A DNA stretch of 64,000 nt from Candidatus Daviesbacteria bacterium (GTDB lineage: Bacteria > Patescibacteria > Microgenomatia > Daviesbacterales > UBA10151). Within the stretch, counting starts at the first letter, position 1; every line of letters starts with the position of its first letter. Location: NCBI GenBank assembly GCA_016176335.1, contig JACOXI010000003.1, positions 248,001 through 312,000 of the forward strand, read 5' to 3'. Shown piece by piece: positions 49,681-58,300 of the stretch. Below the pieces are notes generated by a model, which searched no databases, was not told where the DNA came from, and saw only the letters and a list, made by a program, of their open reading frames with translations. The position numbers were made by a program, and so were the translations under genes.

Positions 49681-50720
49681 GGATTTAAATACTCCGAACT
49701 GACGGCAGGAACGTACGCCACAAAATTGGGTCCCTCAAAAACAAAAATCGGTTGCAAATACGGCGAGTAGTTTTGAGAAAGGTAATATCCAAGATAAACA
49801 GAAGTGATGGATACTTGGGGTTTATCAGGTTCCAAAACTACAACTCCTCCCCCTCCTTTTAAATCCTCAAAAGCTTGTTCGGCAGATTTGGTAAGATACG
49901 TTGCAAATGTGGTATTATCCAATACATAATAAGTAAAGTTTGCTGAAAGGTAATTTCCCAAATTGGCAGCCGAACCTAAAACAGTTGCCTTAACCAAAGC
50001 CTCGTTAAAATTGGGGGTAAAAATAGATTTTCCATCGATTGCTTTTGGCCAAATTGACACTTGGGCTGCAATAGCTTCGGATCTTAAAGTAGTGGAGATA
50101 AGTTTTTCACCATCCTTTTTTAAGAGAGTAATTTTAGTGCGACCTTCTCTTAAATCCCCGTTTAGATAACCTAGGGATTCTAGAAATCTTTCAAAGTCGG
50201 AAAGAAGTTTGTTATCATCATCCAAGTTTTCAGCCCCCGAAATAGTTGCCTCCTTGGTGTAGGAAAAATTACCGGTATCCAAATCAACAAGTAAGCTTTT
50301 ACCATTTTCTTTAAATTTATATTGAGTTTCACTTAAGATTTGTGGGGAGGTAAGTATTGCAAACTTTTTTGCCAAGTCCTCGCTTCTTTCGGGCGATAAA
50401 AGTGTGGCAAAAGACTTCACAATAAAATATACTTTAATAATTTTTTCAAAGCCGGTATCTTGTCCAACCTTCGGTAATCCTCCTGTTTTAGTATCCAAAG
50501 AATAAGAAAAATTGGAGGAAGATACGGCGGCAGTTGGAAAATCAGGGTAGGGTAGAAAGCCAAATTTTGTATCGGGTTTTTCTTCAACCCGGGGGATAGT
50601 TGACAGATAATAAGCATACCAAATCTTATAACCTATAAAACCCAAAATACCCAAAATTAGCGCTACTGCTGTCAAAACAATAATTTGTCTACTTAAAATT
50701 GCAGTTTGAGTTAGAGTCAT
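49677..50720 (-). CDS. Hypothetical single-pass extracytoplasmic protein
   Basis: Not recognised. 347 residues: one N-terminal membrane helix (~17-38), then a large outside domain without cysteines and no motif I can name (SSNFSYSLDTKTGGLPKVGQ; AAQVSIWPKAIDGKSIFTP; GGGGVVVLEPDKPQVSITSV). Strand-rich. A TATAAT on the minus strand lies about 26 nt upstream with a weak AGAGG site. It converges on dacA with a 4-nt overlap. Confidence 0.75.
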   Translation of the reverse strand: MTLTQTAILSRQIIVLTAVALILGILGFIGYKIWYAYYLSTIPRVEEKPDTKFGFLPYPDFPTAAVSSSNFSYSLDTKTGGLPKVGQDTGFEKIIKVYFIVKSFATLLSPERSEDLAKKFAILTSPQILSETQYKFKENGKSLLVDLDTGNFSYTKEATISGAENLDDDNKLLSDFERFLESLGYLNGDLREGRTKITLLKKDGEKLISTTLRSEAIAAQVSIWPKAIDGKSIFTPNFNEALVKATVLGSAANLGNYLSANFTYYVLDNTTFATYLTKSAEQAFEDLKGGGGVVVLEPDKPQVSITSVYLGYYLSQNYSPYLQPIFVFEGPNFVAYVPAVSSEYLNP

Positions 50721-50777
50721 AGTTTTTGTTGCGAGCCTCTACTGTTATTATACAGGATCGAAAGGTATAATATGTTT

Positions 50778-52103
50778 ATGAACGTGAGAGTCAGGATTGC
50801 CCCATCCCCAACAGGATCACCACATATCGGGACTGTTTGGCAAGCCCTTTTTGATTTTGTTTTTGCCAAAAAAAAACATGGCAAATTTATTTTGCGGATT
50901 GAAGATACAGACAGGGCAAGATATGTTGCCGAAAGCGAACAGGAAATTGTCGAAACATTTAAATGGTTAGGTTTTGAGTTTGATGAAGGTCCCAATATTG
51001 GGGGGGATTTTGGTCCGTATAGACAATCGGAAAGGCTTGAGATATACGAAAAGTTTGCCAGGGAGTTGGTGAAAAAGGGTACGGCTTTTGCAGATGAAGG
51101 AGCAGTCAGATTTAAGACAAAAAAGACAGGAGTAACCTCTTGGCACGATTTGGTGGGAAGTAAGCTGATAACTTTTGAAAATTCCACACAGGATGATTTT
51201 GTGATTTTAAAATCAGACGGATATCCCACATATAACTTTGCCAATGTTGTGGATGACCATTTAATGGAGATAACCCATGTGATCAGAGGGAATGAATTTA
51301 TCTCATCTACCCCAAAGCATTTGATGATATATGAATCCTTTGGTTGGCAGCCTCCTCAATTTGCCCATCTGCCGGTTTTGGTTGGGGCCGATCGGAGTAA
51401 ATTATCTAAAAGACACGGGGCAAAATCCGCACTGGAGTTTAAAAAAGAAGGATACTTGAAAGAGGCGATCCTAAATTTTCTGGCTCTTTTAGGGTGGACA
51501 CACCCGGAAGGCAGGGAAATTTTCACTATAGATGAGATGATAGGTCTTTTTAATTTTAAAGATTTTAACTTGGCATCGGCTTTTTTTGATACTACAAAGC
51601 TTGACTGGTTGAATGGGGAATATATTAGGAAATCTCAAAACTCAAAACTCAAAAGTCAAATTTTGGAATATTTAAAAGATATCTCAGGTGGGGCAATCGA
51701 GCATCCCACAGAGCAGGAAGTTGAGAAAGTAATACCGCTTATTAAAGAGCGGATTAAGAAATTATCAGATTTTATTCCTCTGACAGATTTTCTTTGGGAA
51801 AAGGCTGAATATGATTTACAAATATTTCAAAAATTAAATATTAAAGATCAAAAAGAAATTCTAACCAAAATTATAGAAGAGCTGAAAAACATGGAAAGAC
51901 CTTGGAAGGCAGATATTTTTGAGGCAACCTTTAGGAAACTGGCAGAGGATTTGGGATTATCAGCTGCACAAGTTTTTCAACTAATCAGAGTGGCAGTGTC
52001 AGGCCAATTAGTTACTCCGCCTCTTTTTGAAAGCATCCAGATATTGGGAGAAAATGAGACTGTCAAAAGAGTTAATGAAGTTGCAAACATTATAGGTTCG
52101 TGA
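50778..52103 (+). CDS. gltX: Glutamyl-tRNA synthetase
   Basis: Class I synthetase. 441 residues from the ATG at 50778 (MNVRVRIAPSPTGSPHIG), which has the HIGH-type signature, and LSKRHG as the KMSKS-type loop; GWTHPEGREIF follows. It is shorter than the usual ~470. TATAAT at 50766-50771 is 6 nt upstream, so the ATG at 50772, which overlaps the box, is rejected and the message is probably leaderless. A CAAAACTCAAAACTCAAAAG tract (51631-51650) encodes part of the anticodon-binding half without breaking it. Likely charges tRNA-Glu and perhaps tRNA-Gln. Confidence 0.95.
   Translation: MNVRVRIAPSPTGSPHIGTVWQALFDFVFAKKKHGKFILRIEDTDRARYVAESEQEIVETFKWLGFEFDEGPNIGGDFGPYRQSERLEIYEKFARELVKKGTAFADEGAVRFKTKKTGVTSWHDLVGSKLITFENSTQDDFVILKSDGYPTYNFANVVDDHLMEITHVIRGNEFISSTPKHLMIYESFGWQPPQFAHLPVLVGADRSKLSKRHGAKSALEFKKEGYLKEAILNFLALLGWTHPEGREIFTIDEMIGLFNFKDFNLASAFFDTTKLDWLNGEYIRKSQNSKLKSQILEYLKDISGGAIEHPTEQEVEKVIPLIKERIKKLSDFIPLTDFLWEKAEYDLQIFQKLNIKDQKEILTKIIEELKNMERPWKADIFEATFRKLAEDLGLSAAQVFQLIRVAVSGQLVTPPLFESIQILGENETVKRVNEVANIIGS
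51628..51664 (+). repeat. CTCAAAA heptamer repeat inside gltX
   Basis: TCTCAAAACTCAAAACTCAA with continuation AAGTCAAAT encodes KSQNSKLKSQ. The same motif occurs at 26297-26330, 48597-48630, and around the rplV and miaA repeats. Confidence 0.6.
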
Positions 52104-52116
52104 TAATATCGCCACC

Positions 52117-52461
52117 ATGGAGGATCCCAGGTGGCTGCGACTAATAACTATCGGGTTGGTTTTGGCAGCCTTGGCTGTTGGTTATTTTCTTTTAACAGGC
52201 AGGTTATCTCCAAATAGCACAACCAGGACACAAACTCAAGTGAATAAGGCAGTTGAATCCCCAACTCCTAATGCAGTTCCCGGCGTTACTCCGCCATCTT
52301 CTCCCACCCCTACCCCTGCTTCTGCCTATTCCAGAATAGTTGAGCGTACTCAAGATGGAGTAAAGAGTTTGCCTAAGACTGGTTTTCCGCAGGCTTTGTT
52401 AACAGTTATTTCAATTGGGGTAATGATCTCCGGTTTGGGTCTTCGTAAGTTTCCGTATTAA
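52117..52461 (+). CDS. Small LPXTG-anchored surface protein
   Basis: 114 residues. An N-terminal hydrophobic signal (~9-26), a Ser/Thr/Pro-rich stalk (SPTPNAVPGVTPPSSPTPTP), then LPKTGF near residue 83 followed by a hydrophobic stretch and a short basic end (LRKFPY). This is the complete sortase sorting-signal layout with almost no folded domain between. Function unknown. It lies 13 nt after gltX. Confidence 0.78.
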   Translation: MEDPRWLRLITIGLVLAALAVGYFLLTGRLSPNSTTRTQTQVNKAVESPTPNAVPGVTPPSSPTPTPASAYSRIVERTQDGVKSLPKTGFPQALLTVISIGVMISGLGLRKFPY

Positions 52462-52464
52462 TTC

Positions 52465-53022
52465 TTAATCTGTTTTTCCGCTTAGGAGAGCATCAATTAT
52501 ATCGTGAGGTAGCGCCGCCGCATTTAGCAGAGCTTTTCTGACTAAACTGCCTGCTTCTGATCCAATTTCATCAGCTGCTTTAAGAATTCCCATGACAGCA
52601 CTTTTTGCCAGTTCCCCTGAATCTGCCCCAATATCACCGGCTGCTTGAATAGCTCCCTCAACAGAAGAGATAGCTACTCCCCCAATATCTCCACCGACCT
52701 TGGAGGTGGTTTTTACAGCTTGTGATGCAGCCTCACCTGCTGCTTCGGTTGCGTTTACTCCAGTATCTTTTGCTCCATCCACCACACCTCTGACTAAACC
52801 TGTGACTCCATCTGTTAAGGAGGCCCCTGTTCCGGATATAGTTTCCAAACCTTCACCTACAACCTGGTCAATTGTTTGAAGGCCGGTGCTTGCCACATCT
52901 CCTGCTCCAGAAATAAGCTTGACAACGTTTTCCCGAGCTACATTTTGTACAGTTGAGGCCACATCACCTGCACCGGAGACAACTGAAGAAAGAGCATTTT
53001 TAAAATCGTCGGTTACAGACAT
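52465..53022 (-). CDS. Repetitive amphipathic protein (SGAGDVAST repeats)
   Basis: Not recognised. 185 residues low in aromatic residues and rich in Gly, Ala, Ser, Val and Asp. SGAGDVAST occurs twice in the first 50 residues, with degenerate copies such as GGDIGGVA and AGDIGADS later. Predicted long amphipathic helices with 11-residue-like periodicity resemble LEA- or apolipoprotein-like proteins. There is no signal peptide. A possible TACTCT box lies 7 nt before the ATG. Confidence 0.7.
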   Translation of the reverse strand: MSVTDDFKNALSSVVSGAGDVASTVQNVARENVVKLISGAGDVASTGLQTIDQVVGEGLETISGTGASLTDGVTGLVRGVVDGAKDTGVNATEAAGEAASQAVKTTSKVGGDIGGVAISSVEGAIQAAGDIGADSGELAKSAVMGILKAADEIGSEAGSLVRKALLNAAALPHDIIDALLSGKTD

Positions 53023-53093
53023 TAAATTTAGAGTAACATTAGTAATTTATTTAGTCAATACCCCGTATTAGCTATGGGTATTATAAATTGATA

Positions 53094-53117
53094 TAATCAT
53101 CCCGCATATTGCGGGAT
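53094..53117. repeat. Inverted repeat overlapping the tRNA-Gln 5' end
   Basis: ATCCCGCA-tat-TGCGGGAT: the upstream arm duplicates the 3' acceptor strand of the tRNA and can pair with its 5' acceptor strand in the precursor. Confidence 0.6.
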
Positions 53118-53180
53118 GGTGAAATGGTATCACAACTGGCTCTGAACCAGTTATTCTAGGTTCAAATCCTAGTCCCGCAG
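53110..53180 (+). tRNA. tRNA-Gln (anticodon CTG)
   Basis: Cloverleaf: acceptor TGCGGGA/TCCCGCA, D stem GTGA/TCAC, anticodon stem ACTGG/CCAGT with loop CTCTGAA (anticodon CTG), T stem CTAGG/CCTAG with loop TTCAAAT, discriminator G as in tRNA-Gln. CCA is not encoded. A large palindromic repeat begins immediately after its 3' end. Confidence 0.92.
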
Positions 53181-53293
53181 CCCTTCGACTTCGTCCCAAT
53201 AAATTGGGACTTCGCTCAGGGCTATAGCCTTTTACTTTCATAAAGTAGAAGTCGAAGGCCCTGAGTGAGCGTAGCGAATCGAAGGGCTATAAT
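53178..53293. repeat. Large composite palindrome before GIY-YIG gene
   Basis: AGCCCTTCGACTTCG near the left end is mirrored by CGAATCGAAGGGCT at the right end. Inside are GTCCCAAT-aa-ATTGGGAC and CCCTGAGTGAGCG...-type modules. The right end supplies TATAAT (53288-53293), 6 nt before the GIY-YIG ATG, so the repeat appears to carry that gene's promoter. Confidence 0.75.
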
Positions 53294-53299
53294 AATATC

Positions 53300-53572
53300 A
53301 TGCCCTATGTAGTTTATATTCTTAGAACCTCTTCCAGCACTCTCTATATTGGTCAAACTAATAACCTGGAAAAAAGATTAAAAGAACATCAAAGCAAATC
53401 CTCAAGATCAGCCAAATATATAAAATACTTTCAGTCTTCTACCTTAGTATATTCAGAAACATACAATTCTAGAACTGAAGCCATTACAAGAGAATGGCAG
53501 TTAAAAAGATGGACAAAAGCAAAAAAAGAAGCGTTGATCAAAGGCGATACAAACTTATTGAAAAAGTTATAA
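53300..53572 (+). CDS. Small GIY-YIG nuclease-domain protein (second copy type)
   Basis: 90 residues with VVYILRTSSSTLYIGQTNNL, the Arg helix KRLKEHQSK, then REWQLKRWTKAKKEALIKG at the end. Same layout as the 1669-1944 protein but a divergent sequence, so not a recent duplicate. TATAAT lies 6 nt upstream in the flanking palindrome. As at 1.7 kb, palindromic repeats adjoin it. Confidence 0.85.
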   Translation: MPYVVYILRTSSSTLYIGQTNNLEKRLKEHQSKSSRSAKYIKYFQSSTLVYSETYNSRTEAITREWQLKRWTKAKKEALIKGDTNLLKKL

Positions 53573-53620
53573 AATACAGCCAAGACGGGCATCCTAAACA
53601 ATCGAGGTGTCTTTAATGCT

Positions 53621-55102
53621 ATGCCAAAAATAAAATCATCGGAGCAACAACTATCGCGAGAATCATTAAATGAGTTAAAACTCCTGATTGAAAAAAAAGG
53701 ATGGAGTCTCGTACCAATCCATCTCGAGGATGATTTTGGGGCTGACGGGCAAGTAGAACTTTTTGTCCGAAAGAAAAAAGATTACGAATATAGTCCTTAT
53801 TCTTTCAAGTTTCAGTTGAAATCGACAACTTCTGGTAAAAATACAGAAGATTTTAGTCTTATTGATTTGAAGACATGGTGTCATAGTCCCATTCCTTTCT
53901 TTCTGTTTTTTTGGAATAAAGCTGAAAATAAATTTTACTGGATAAACCTACATGAATTTTGTAACAATTTAGAATTAACCAGCCCAGAAAAATTCGAGCA
54001 GACTTATTTAAAAATTAACTTTGAGAACGAGCTAAACGTGGATAGTTTTAACCTTATTGAGATGAACACAAGAAACCTTTGCAAAATGGCGGCGAGGGCA
54101 ATTAATGATAACGTAGGTAAACAAGTTGCCGTTGGGGATCTTGCTAAACAGGGAGAACCAATCATAGCTCTCGGCTATTCTTTTAAAAAAGCTGATCTTT
54201 CAAAAATGGATATGAGGAAGGCAATTATGATGGGTATTGATTTTAATAATGCTGATCTTTCTCATGCAGATATGAGATCAGGTGCATTTATGGGAGCAAA
54301 TTTTAAAGGCGCTAATTTAGATGGAGCAGATCTTCGAAGTTGTAGTTTTATGGGCGCGTTTCTTGAAAAAGCTAAATTAAGAACAGTAAAACTGCAGGGA
54401 GCGGCTTTTATGGGAGCGTTTGTGGAGGGAGCAGATTTTTCAGGAGCTGAATGGGATGATATTTCCCTATGGTCAATAAGCAAATCCTATGATTTCGAAA
54501 AGGCCATATTTGATGAAGGTATTTTAGGTAAAATTGTTAAACTGGGCAAAATAAACAATCTTGCTGTTAATAATTTATCTGTTGTAAATAATAAACAAGA
54601 TATTTCTGTTATAGACAAATGGATTGCAGTTAAAACTGAAAACGAACAGGGCGCTGATTATCGGTCGGTTCCGCTTGAGGGTAAACCGTTAAATAAAATT
54701 ACCTTTAGGATTAAACCCATGTCGCCTTTTTGGAGAGCAGGTTTGAAAATTGTTGATCCCAACGGCTCATTCCTACCATTAAGAAGCGTGAATAGTATTC
54801 TTTTCCATTTGGGATCTACAGTAACTAATAATTTTTTCGGTATTACCGCGTATGTAAATGGTGAATTAGTAGGAGCTGTTAATAAATCCTTGAAATATGA
54901 CCCCCTTCAATCAATAATAATTAGTTTCGAGGTTAACCAAAATAACTTCGTTAAGTTTTTTGTGAATGGATCTGTCGAATTTGAACCGAACGAGAGAATA
55001 AACCCTCGTCTATTAAAAAAGGCTTGTCTAGTTGCATGGGGTGATATTAATGACTACAAGGTTGGATTTGATGAGATAAAATTTTTACCGAGAGCGGCAT
55101 AG
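53621..55102 (+). CDS. DUF4365 nuclease-like / pentapeptide-repeat / lectin-like protein
   Basis: 493 residues in three parts. Residues 10-165: DUF4365-type domain with DDFGADGQVELF and FKFQLKSTTSG, the Asp ... Glu/Gln-x-Lys spacing of PD-(D/E)XK enzymes. Residues ~185-290: pentapeptide repeats (ADLSKMDMRKA, ADLSHADMRSGAFMGANF, ANLDGADLRSCSF), a right-handed beta helix that can mimic DNA. Residues ~300-493: beta-rich, concanavalin/LamG-like (FRIKPMSPFWRAGLKIVDP; FEVNQNNFVKFFVNGS). GAGGTG precedes the start. Cytoplasmic. Possibly defence- or DNA-related; unproven. Confidence 0.75.
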   Translation: MPKIKSSEQQLSRESLNELKLLIEKKGWSLVPIHLEDDFGADGQVELFVRKKKDYEYSPYSFKFQLKSTTSGKNTEDFSLIDLKTWCHSPIPFFLFFWNKAENKFYWINLHEFCNNLELTSPEKFEQTYLKINFENELNVDSFNLIEMNTRNLCKMAARAINDNVGKQVAVGDLAKQGEPIIALGYSFKKADLSKMDMRKAIMMGIDFNNADLSHADMRSGAFMGANFKGANLDGADLRSCSFMGAFLEKAKLRTVKLQGAAFMGAFVEGADFSGAEWDDISLWSISKSYDFEKAIFDEGILGKIVKLGKINNLAVNNLSVVNNKQDISVIDKWIAVKTENEQGADYRSVPLEGKPLNKITFRIKPMSPFWRAGLKIVDPNGSFLPLRSVNSILFHLGSTVTNNFFGITAYVNGELVGAVNKSLKYDPLQSIIISFEVNQNNFVKFFVNGSVEFEPNERINPRLLKKACLVAWGDINDYKVGFDEIKFLPRAA

Positions 55103-55162
55103 AACATAGTAAATGAGTCATAAGGATAGAAGGGTTCGAAACCGATACGTTCAGCTTTTAAA

Positions 55163-55258
55163 ATGATTAAACTTGTTGCTTTTGATTGGAACGGAACTAT
55201 TTTTGCAGATACTCATGCAATTTTCGAGAGTGAAATAGGGATTATGCGCAAGATGTAG
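55163..55258 (+). pseudogene. Truncated HAD-family hydrolase remnant
   Basis: A 31-codon frame MIKLVAFDWNGTIFADTHAI ... ends at TAG. FDWNGTIFADT is the HAD nucleophile motif (FDWDGTL type, with Asn at the second position). The rest of the ~200-residue enzyme is missing, so only the 5' end of a gene remains in front of the methyltransferase. Confidence 0.6.
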
Positions 55259-55281
55259 TTGAACTATAGGGTGATTGGTGA

Positions 55282-55293
55282 TATACTACAAAA
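55282..55293 (+). promoter_or_regulatory. Extended -10 promoter of the methyltransferase
   Basis: TGATATACT gives a TGn-extended TATACT (55282-55287), followed by ACAAAA and the ATG at 55294. The 6-nt spacing again indicates a leaderless transcript. Confidence 0.55.
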
Positions 55294-56073
55294 ATGGGAA
55301 AAGAAGAAGAACGTATTGCCTATCTCCGACAAACTCCTATGGAGATTGGAACAATTCAAGCACGATATAGAACGGCGCTTGAAGTTGCACAGAGATTATT
55401 AGGAGATAAGACTTCTCTTTGGTTAGATATTGGATCCAATCTTGGATTTGGATTACAGGAGTTATGTCCATCTATAAACAGAGTGATAGCAGTTGATATA
55501 GACCCTGAATATATCCAGCTAGCATCAGAAAGAAATCCTCAGGTAAGAGGAGTAGCAATGGACGGTTGCCAACTTGGTTTTCCTAATGAGCGTTTTGATT
55601 TAGTAAGTTTATTTGAAGTGATTGAGCACACGGGAGAAGTACAGCAAAGAAATTTACTTGCGGAAGCAAACAGAATTCTCAAACCTGAAGGGATACTCCT
55701 TCTGTCTACCCCAAATAAAGACGCTCATGGTAGAAGACAAATGGGTATTGATCACGAAAGAGAACTAAGACCTCAAGAACTTAAACAGCTGTTAGCAGAA
55801 GGAGGATTTATTATTCAGGATACCTTTGGACAAATATTTTTAAATGGCAGCTTATTTCACGATATACTTCAGAATGTAAGAGTAAACCCTTTAGCTACTT
55901 TTATATATTATCAACTTATTCCGTTTTCTTTAAGAAGGGGTATAAGCGATTTTACTCTTTCTTCTCAAAGTCCATTACAGGTAAGAAGCCCCAAACCATA
56001 CGAGATACCAAGAATAATGTTTGTTGTTTGTCAAAAAAACTTCAACAGTTCGTTTGAAGACTACACTACATAA
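55294..56073 (+). CDS. Class I SAM-dependent methyltransferase
   Basis: 259 residues. Motif I LWLDIGSNLGFGLQEL, the SAM-ribose acidic residue in VIAVDIDPEY, motif IV-like FDLVSLFEVIEHTGEV, and ILKPEGILLLSTPNKD. It resembles the UbiG/methyltransf_11 group often found in surface-polysaccharide clusters. No substrate can be named. It converges on ribD with a 13-nt overlap. Confidence 0.85.
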   Translation: MGKEEERIAYLRQTPMEIGTIQARYRTALEVAQRLLGDKTSLWLDIGSNLGFGLQELCPSINRVIAVDIDPEYIQLASERNPQVRGVAMDGCQLGFPNERFDLVSLFEVIEHTGEVQQRNLLAEANRILKPEGILLLSTPNKDAHGRRQMGIDHERELRPQELKQLLAEGGFIIQDTFGQIFLNGSLFHDILQNVRVNPLATFIYYQLIPFSLRRGISDFTLSSQSPLQVRSPKPYEIPRIMFVVCQKNFNSSFEDYTT

Positions 56074-57068
56074 CCTATGGTTAAAAGGTTATCATCAAAT
56101 CTTTTGTATGAAAGATTTTTTAAATGTATGGATTGTGAGATAGTTTGAACTCCTTGTCCAGCTATGGCACTGATGGCCTTTTTTCCACCAACAAGGATAG
56201 GAGCATGAAAGGCATATACTTTATCAACCACTTTGGCATCCACAAAACTTCCCAAAACACTTCCTCCTCCCTCCACCAAAATACTGATTATTTCTTTTTC
56301 CCTCAAGACTGATAAAAGATCATGGATTTTTTTAGCTTTTATAATTAAGACATTTTGATCCCGCAAAACTTGGGCATCATCTGGAATTTGCACTCTTTGG
56401 CCCAGGATGATCCGTAGCGGGTCTTTTTTCCCTTTCATCCTCACACCTAAATGGGGATTATCTTTTAAAACTGTATTTATTCCCACCAAAACTGCCTGAT
56501 ACTGCCCCCGCAAACTTCTGGCATATTTCCTTGCCTTTTCATTGGTAATCCATTTTGATTCACCGGTTCTGGTGGCAATTTTACCATCCAAGGAGGCTGC
56601 AAATTTTAGGGCAATAAAAGGACGCTTTTTCTCATGAAATGTAAAAAATGCTTCATTTAAGGTTCGTGCCTCACTCTCTAACACTCCTACTAAAACTTCA
56701 ATCCCTGCTTTTTGCAATTTAGCTAAGCCAAAACTTCGGACCTTTGGGTTTGGATCCAGTGTCGCACAAACCACTCTGGTTATTCCCGCTTGGATGATGG
56801 TATCAACGCAGGGTGGTGTTTTGCCAAAATGGGAGCAGGGTTCCAGATTAACATATAATGTTGCTCCTTTTGGATTTTCTTTACACTTTTGCAGTGCCTC
56901 AATTTCCGCGTGTGGCAGACCAAATACTTTATGATAACCTTTTCCGATCATCCTGCCGCCCTTTACAATAAGGGCTCCAACCATAGGATTAGGATATGTC
57001 CAGCTCACCCCTTTTTTGGCAAGTTTTAATGTTTCATTAATGAAAAATTCATCTTGGGTATAAGTCAT
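56061..57068 (-). CDS. ribD: Bifunctional riboflavin deaminase/reductase RibD
   Basis: Performs the second and third steps of riboflavin synthesis from the GTP branch. 335 residues. Deaminase domain (1-~145) with zinc ligands in GLPHAEIEAL and LEPCSHFGKTPPC. Reductase domain with KFAASLDGKIAT, WITNEKARKYARSLR and the GGGSVLGSF NADPH loop. Last gene of the rib operon, 5 nt after ribBA. Confidence 0.95.
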   Translation of the reverse strand: MTYTQDEFFINETLKLAKKGVSWTYPNPMVGALIVKGGRMIGKGYHKVFGLPHAEIEALQKCKENPKGATLYVNLEPCSHFGKTPPCVDTIIQAGITRVVCATLDPNPKVRSFGLAKLQKAGIEVLVGVLESEARTLNEAFFTFHEKKRPFIALKFAASLDGKIATRTGESKWITNEKARKYARSLRGQYQAVLVGINTVLKDNPHLGVRMKGKKDPLRIILGQRVQIPDDAQVLRDQNVLIIKAKKIHDLLSVLREKEIISILVEGGGSVLGSFVDAKVVDKVYAFHAPILVGGKKAISAIAGQGVQTISQSIHLKNLSYKRFDDNLLTIGYVV

Positions 57069-57073
57069 GGGAA

Positions 57074-58300
57074 TTAAACCTCTCTTAGATGGTGAGACAG
57101 TTTTTGTTTTTTGGTGGCAAGATATTGTTTATTATTTTTATTAGGTTTTATTTCCAGTGGCACAGTTTGTAAAACATCTATACCAAAACTGGAAAGTTGC
57201 TGCTCTTTATCCGGATTATTAGTTAAAAGATATATTTTTGAAATACCTAAATCTTTTAACATATCTGCTGCAATTTTGTAGCCGCGAGCATCAATCGGTA
57301 AGCCTAATTTGGTATTTGCTTCAACAGTATCAAGACCCAGATCTTGCAGTGCATAGGCTTTTATCTTATTTGTTAATCCAATTCCTCTTCCTTCCTGATT
57401 TAGATAGAGAATTACACCCTGCCCCTTTTTTTGAATCAGCTTCATGCTCTGGTGTAGTTGCGCTCCACAATCACACCTAAGTGACAGTAGAGTATCACCT
57501 GTTAGACATTGAGAGTGTACTCTGGTCAGTATTGGGTTTGTAATTTTGCCTAAAAGCAGTACCACATGCTCACTTTGATCAGCCAGAGATTTGTAAATGA
57601 ATAATTTAAATGTGCCATATTTAGTAGGCAAGAGCGAATAGGCTGTTTTTACCAGCTCTTCTTTCTCTTTTGTTTCTCCCAAGGGGTGTTTTTTAAGATA
57701 TTTAACCAGTCCCTCAATTGCCACAATTTTAATATGTAATTTTTGGGCCAGTTTTTTAAGATCAGCTAATCTGGCCATCCTGCCATCACTTCCTATAATT
57801 TCACAAATCACTCCTGCCGGGTTAAAACCCGCAAGTTGAGAAAGATCTACTGCTGCTTCGGTATGACCGGCTCTTTTTAACACCCCGCCCGTTTTGGCCA
57901 CCAGACCAAAAACATGACCTGGTTTTATCAAATCTTCCGGTTTTGATCTGGGGTTTGCTAAAATTTTAATGGTCTTTAGCCGATCAAAAGCAGATATCCC
58001 TGTTGAAACATTGTTTTTAGCATTGACTGAAACAGTAAAGTTTACTTTGGTTTTTTCGGTATTTTCCCAAGGTGGAGCCATCAACGGTAAGTGTAGACGG
58101 TGGGCTTGAGATTGGGTAATGGCACAACAAATAAGACCTCCCCCCTGGCGAATCATGGTGATTAGATGCTGAAGTTTTAGCTGATCAGCCGGTATATAAA
58201 AATCAGCCTCATTCTCACGCTTAGGATGATCTACTAAAATTAACATATTGCCTTTTTTAATCTGTTCTAAAGCCACAGATATGCTTGAGAAATTACTCAT
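57074..58300 (-). CDS. ribBA: Bifunctional DHBP synthase / GTP cyclohydrolase II
   Basis: Supplies both precursors of lumazine. 408 residues. The RibB half has DHPKRENEADFYIPA and RAGHTEAAVDLSQLAG. The RibA half has the zinc cysteines in RVHSQCLTGDTLLSLRCDCGAQL and GRGIGLTNKIKAYALQD. It overlaps ribH by 4 nt. Confidence 0.95.
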   Translation of the reverse strand: MSNFSSISVALEQIKKGNMLILVDHPKRENEADFYIPADQLKLQHLITMIRQGGGLICCAITQSQAHRLHLPLMAPPWENTEKTKVNFTVSVNAKNNVSTGISAFDRLKTIKILANPRSKPEDLIKPGHVFGLVAKTGGVLKRAGHTEAAVDLSQLAGFNPAGVICEIIGSDGRMARLADLKKLAQKLHIKIVAIEGLVKYLKKHPLGETKEKEELVKTAYSLLPTKYGTFKLFIYKSLADQSEHVVLLLGKITNPILTRVHSQCLTGDTLLSLRCDCGAQLHQSMKLIQKKGQGVILYLNQEGRGIGLTNKIKAYALQDLGLDTVEANTKLGLPIDARGYKIAADMLKDLGISKIYLLTNNPDKEQQLSSFGIDVLQTVPLEIKPNKNNKQYLATKKQKLSHHLREV

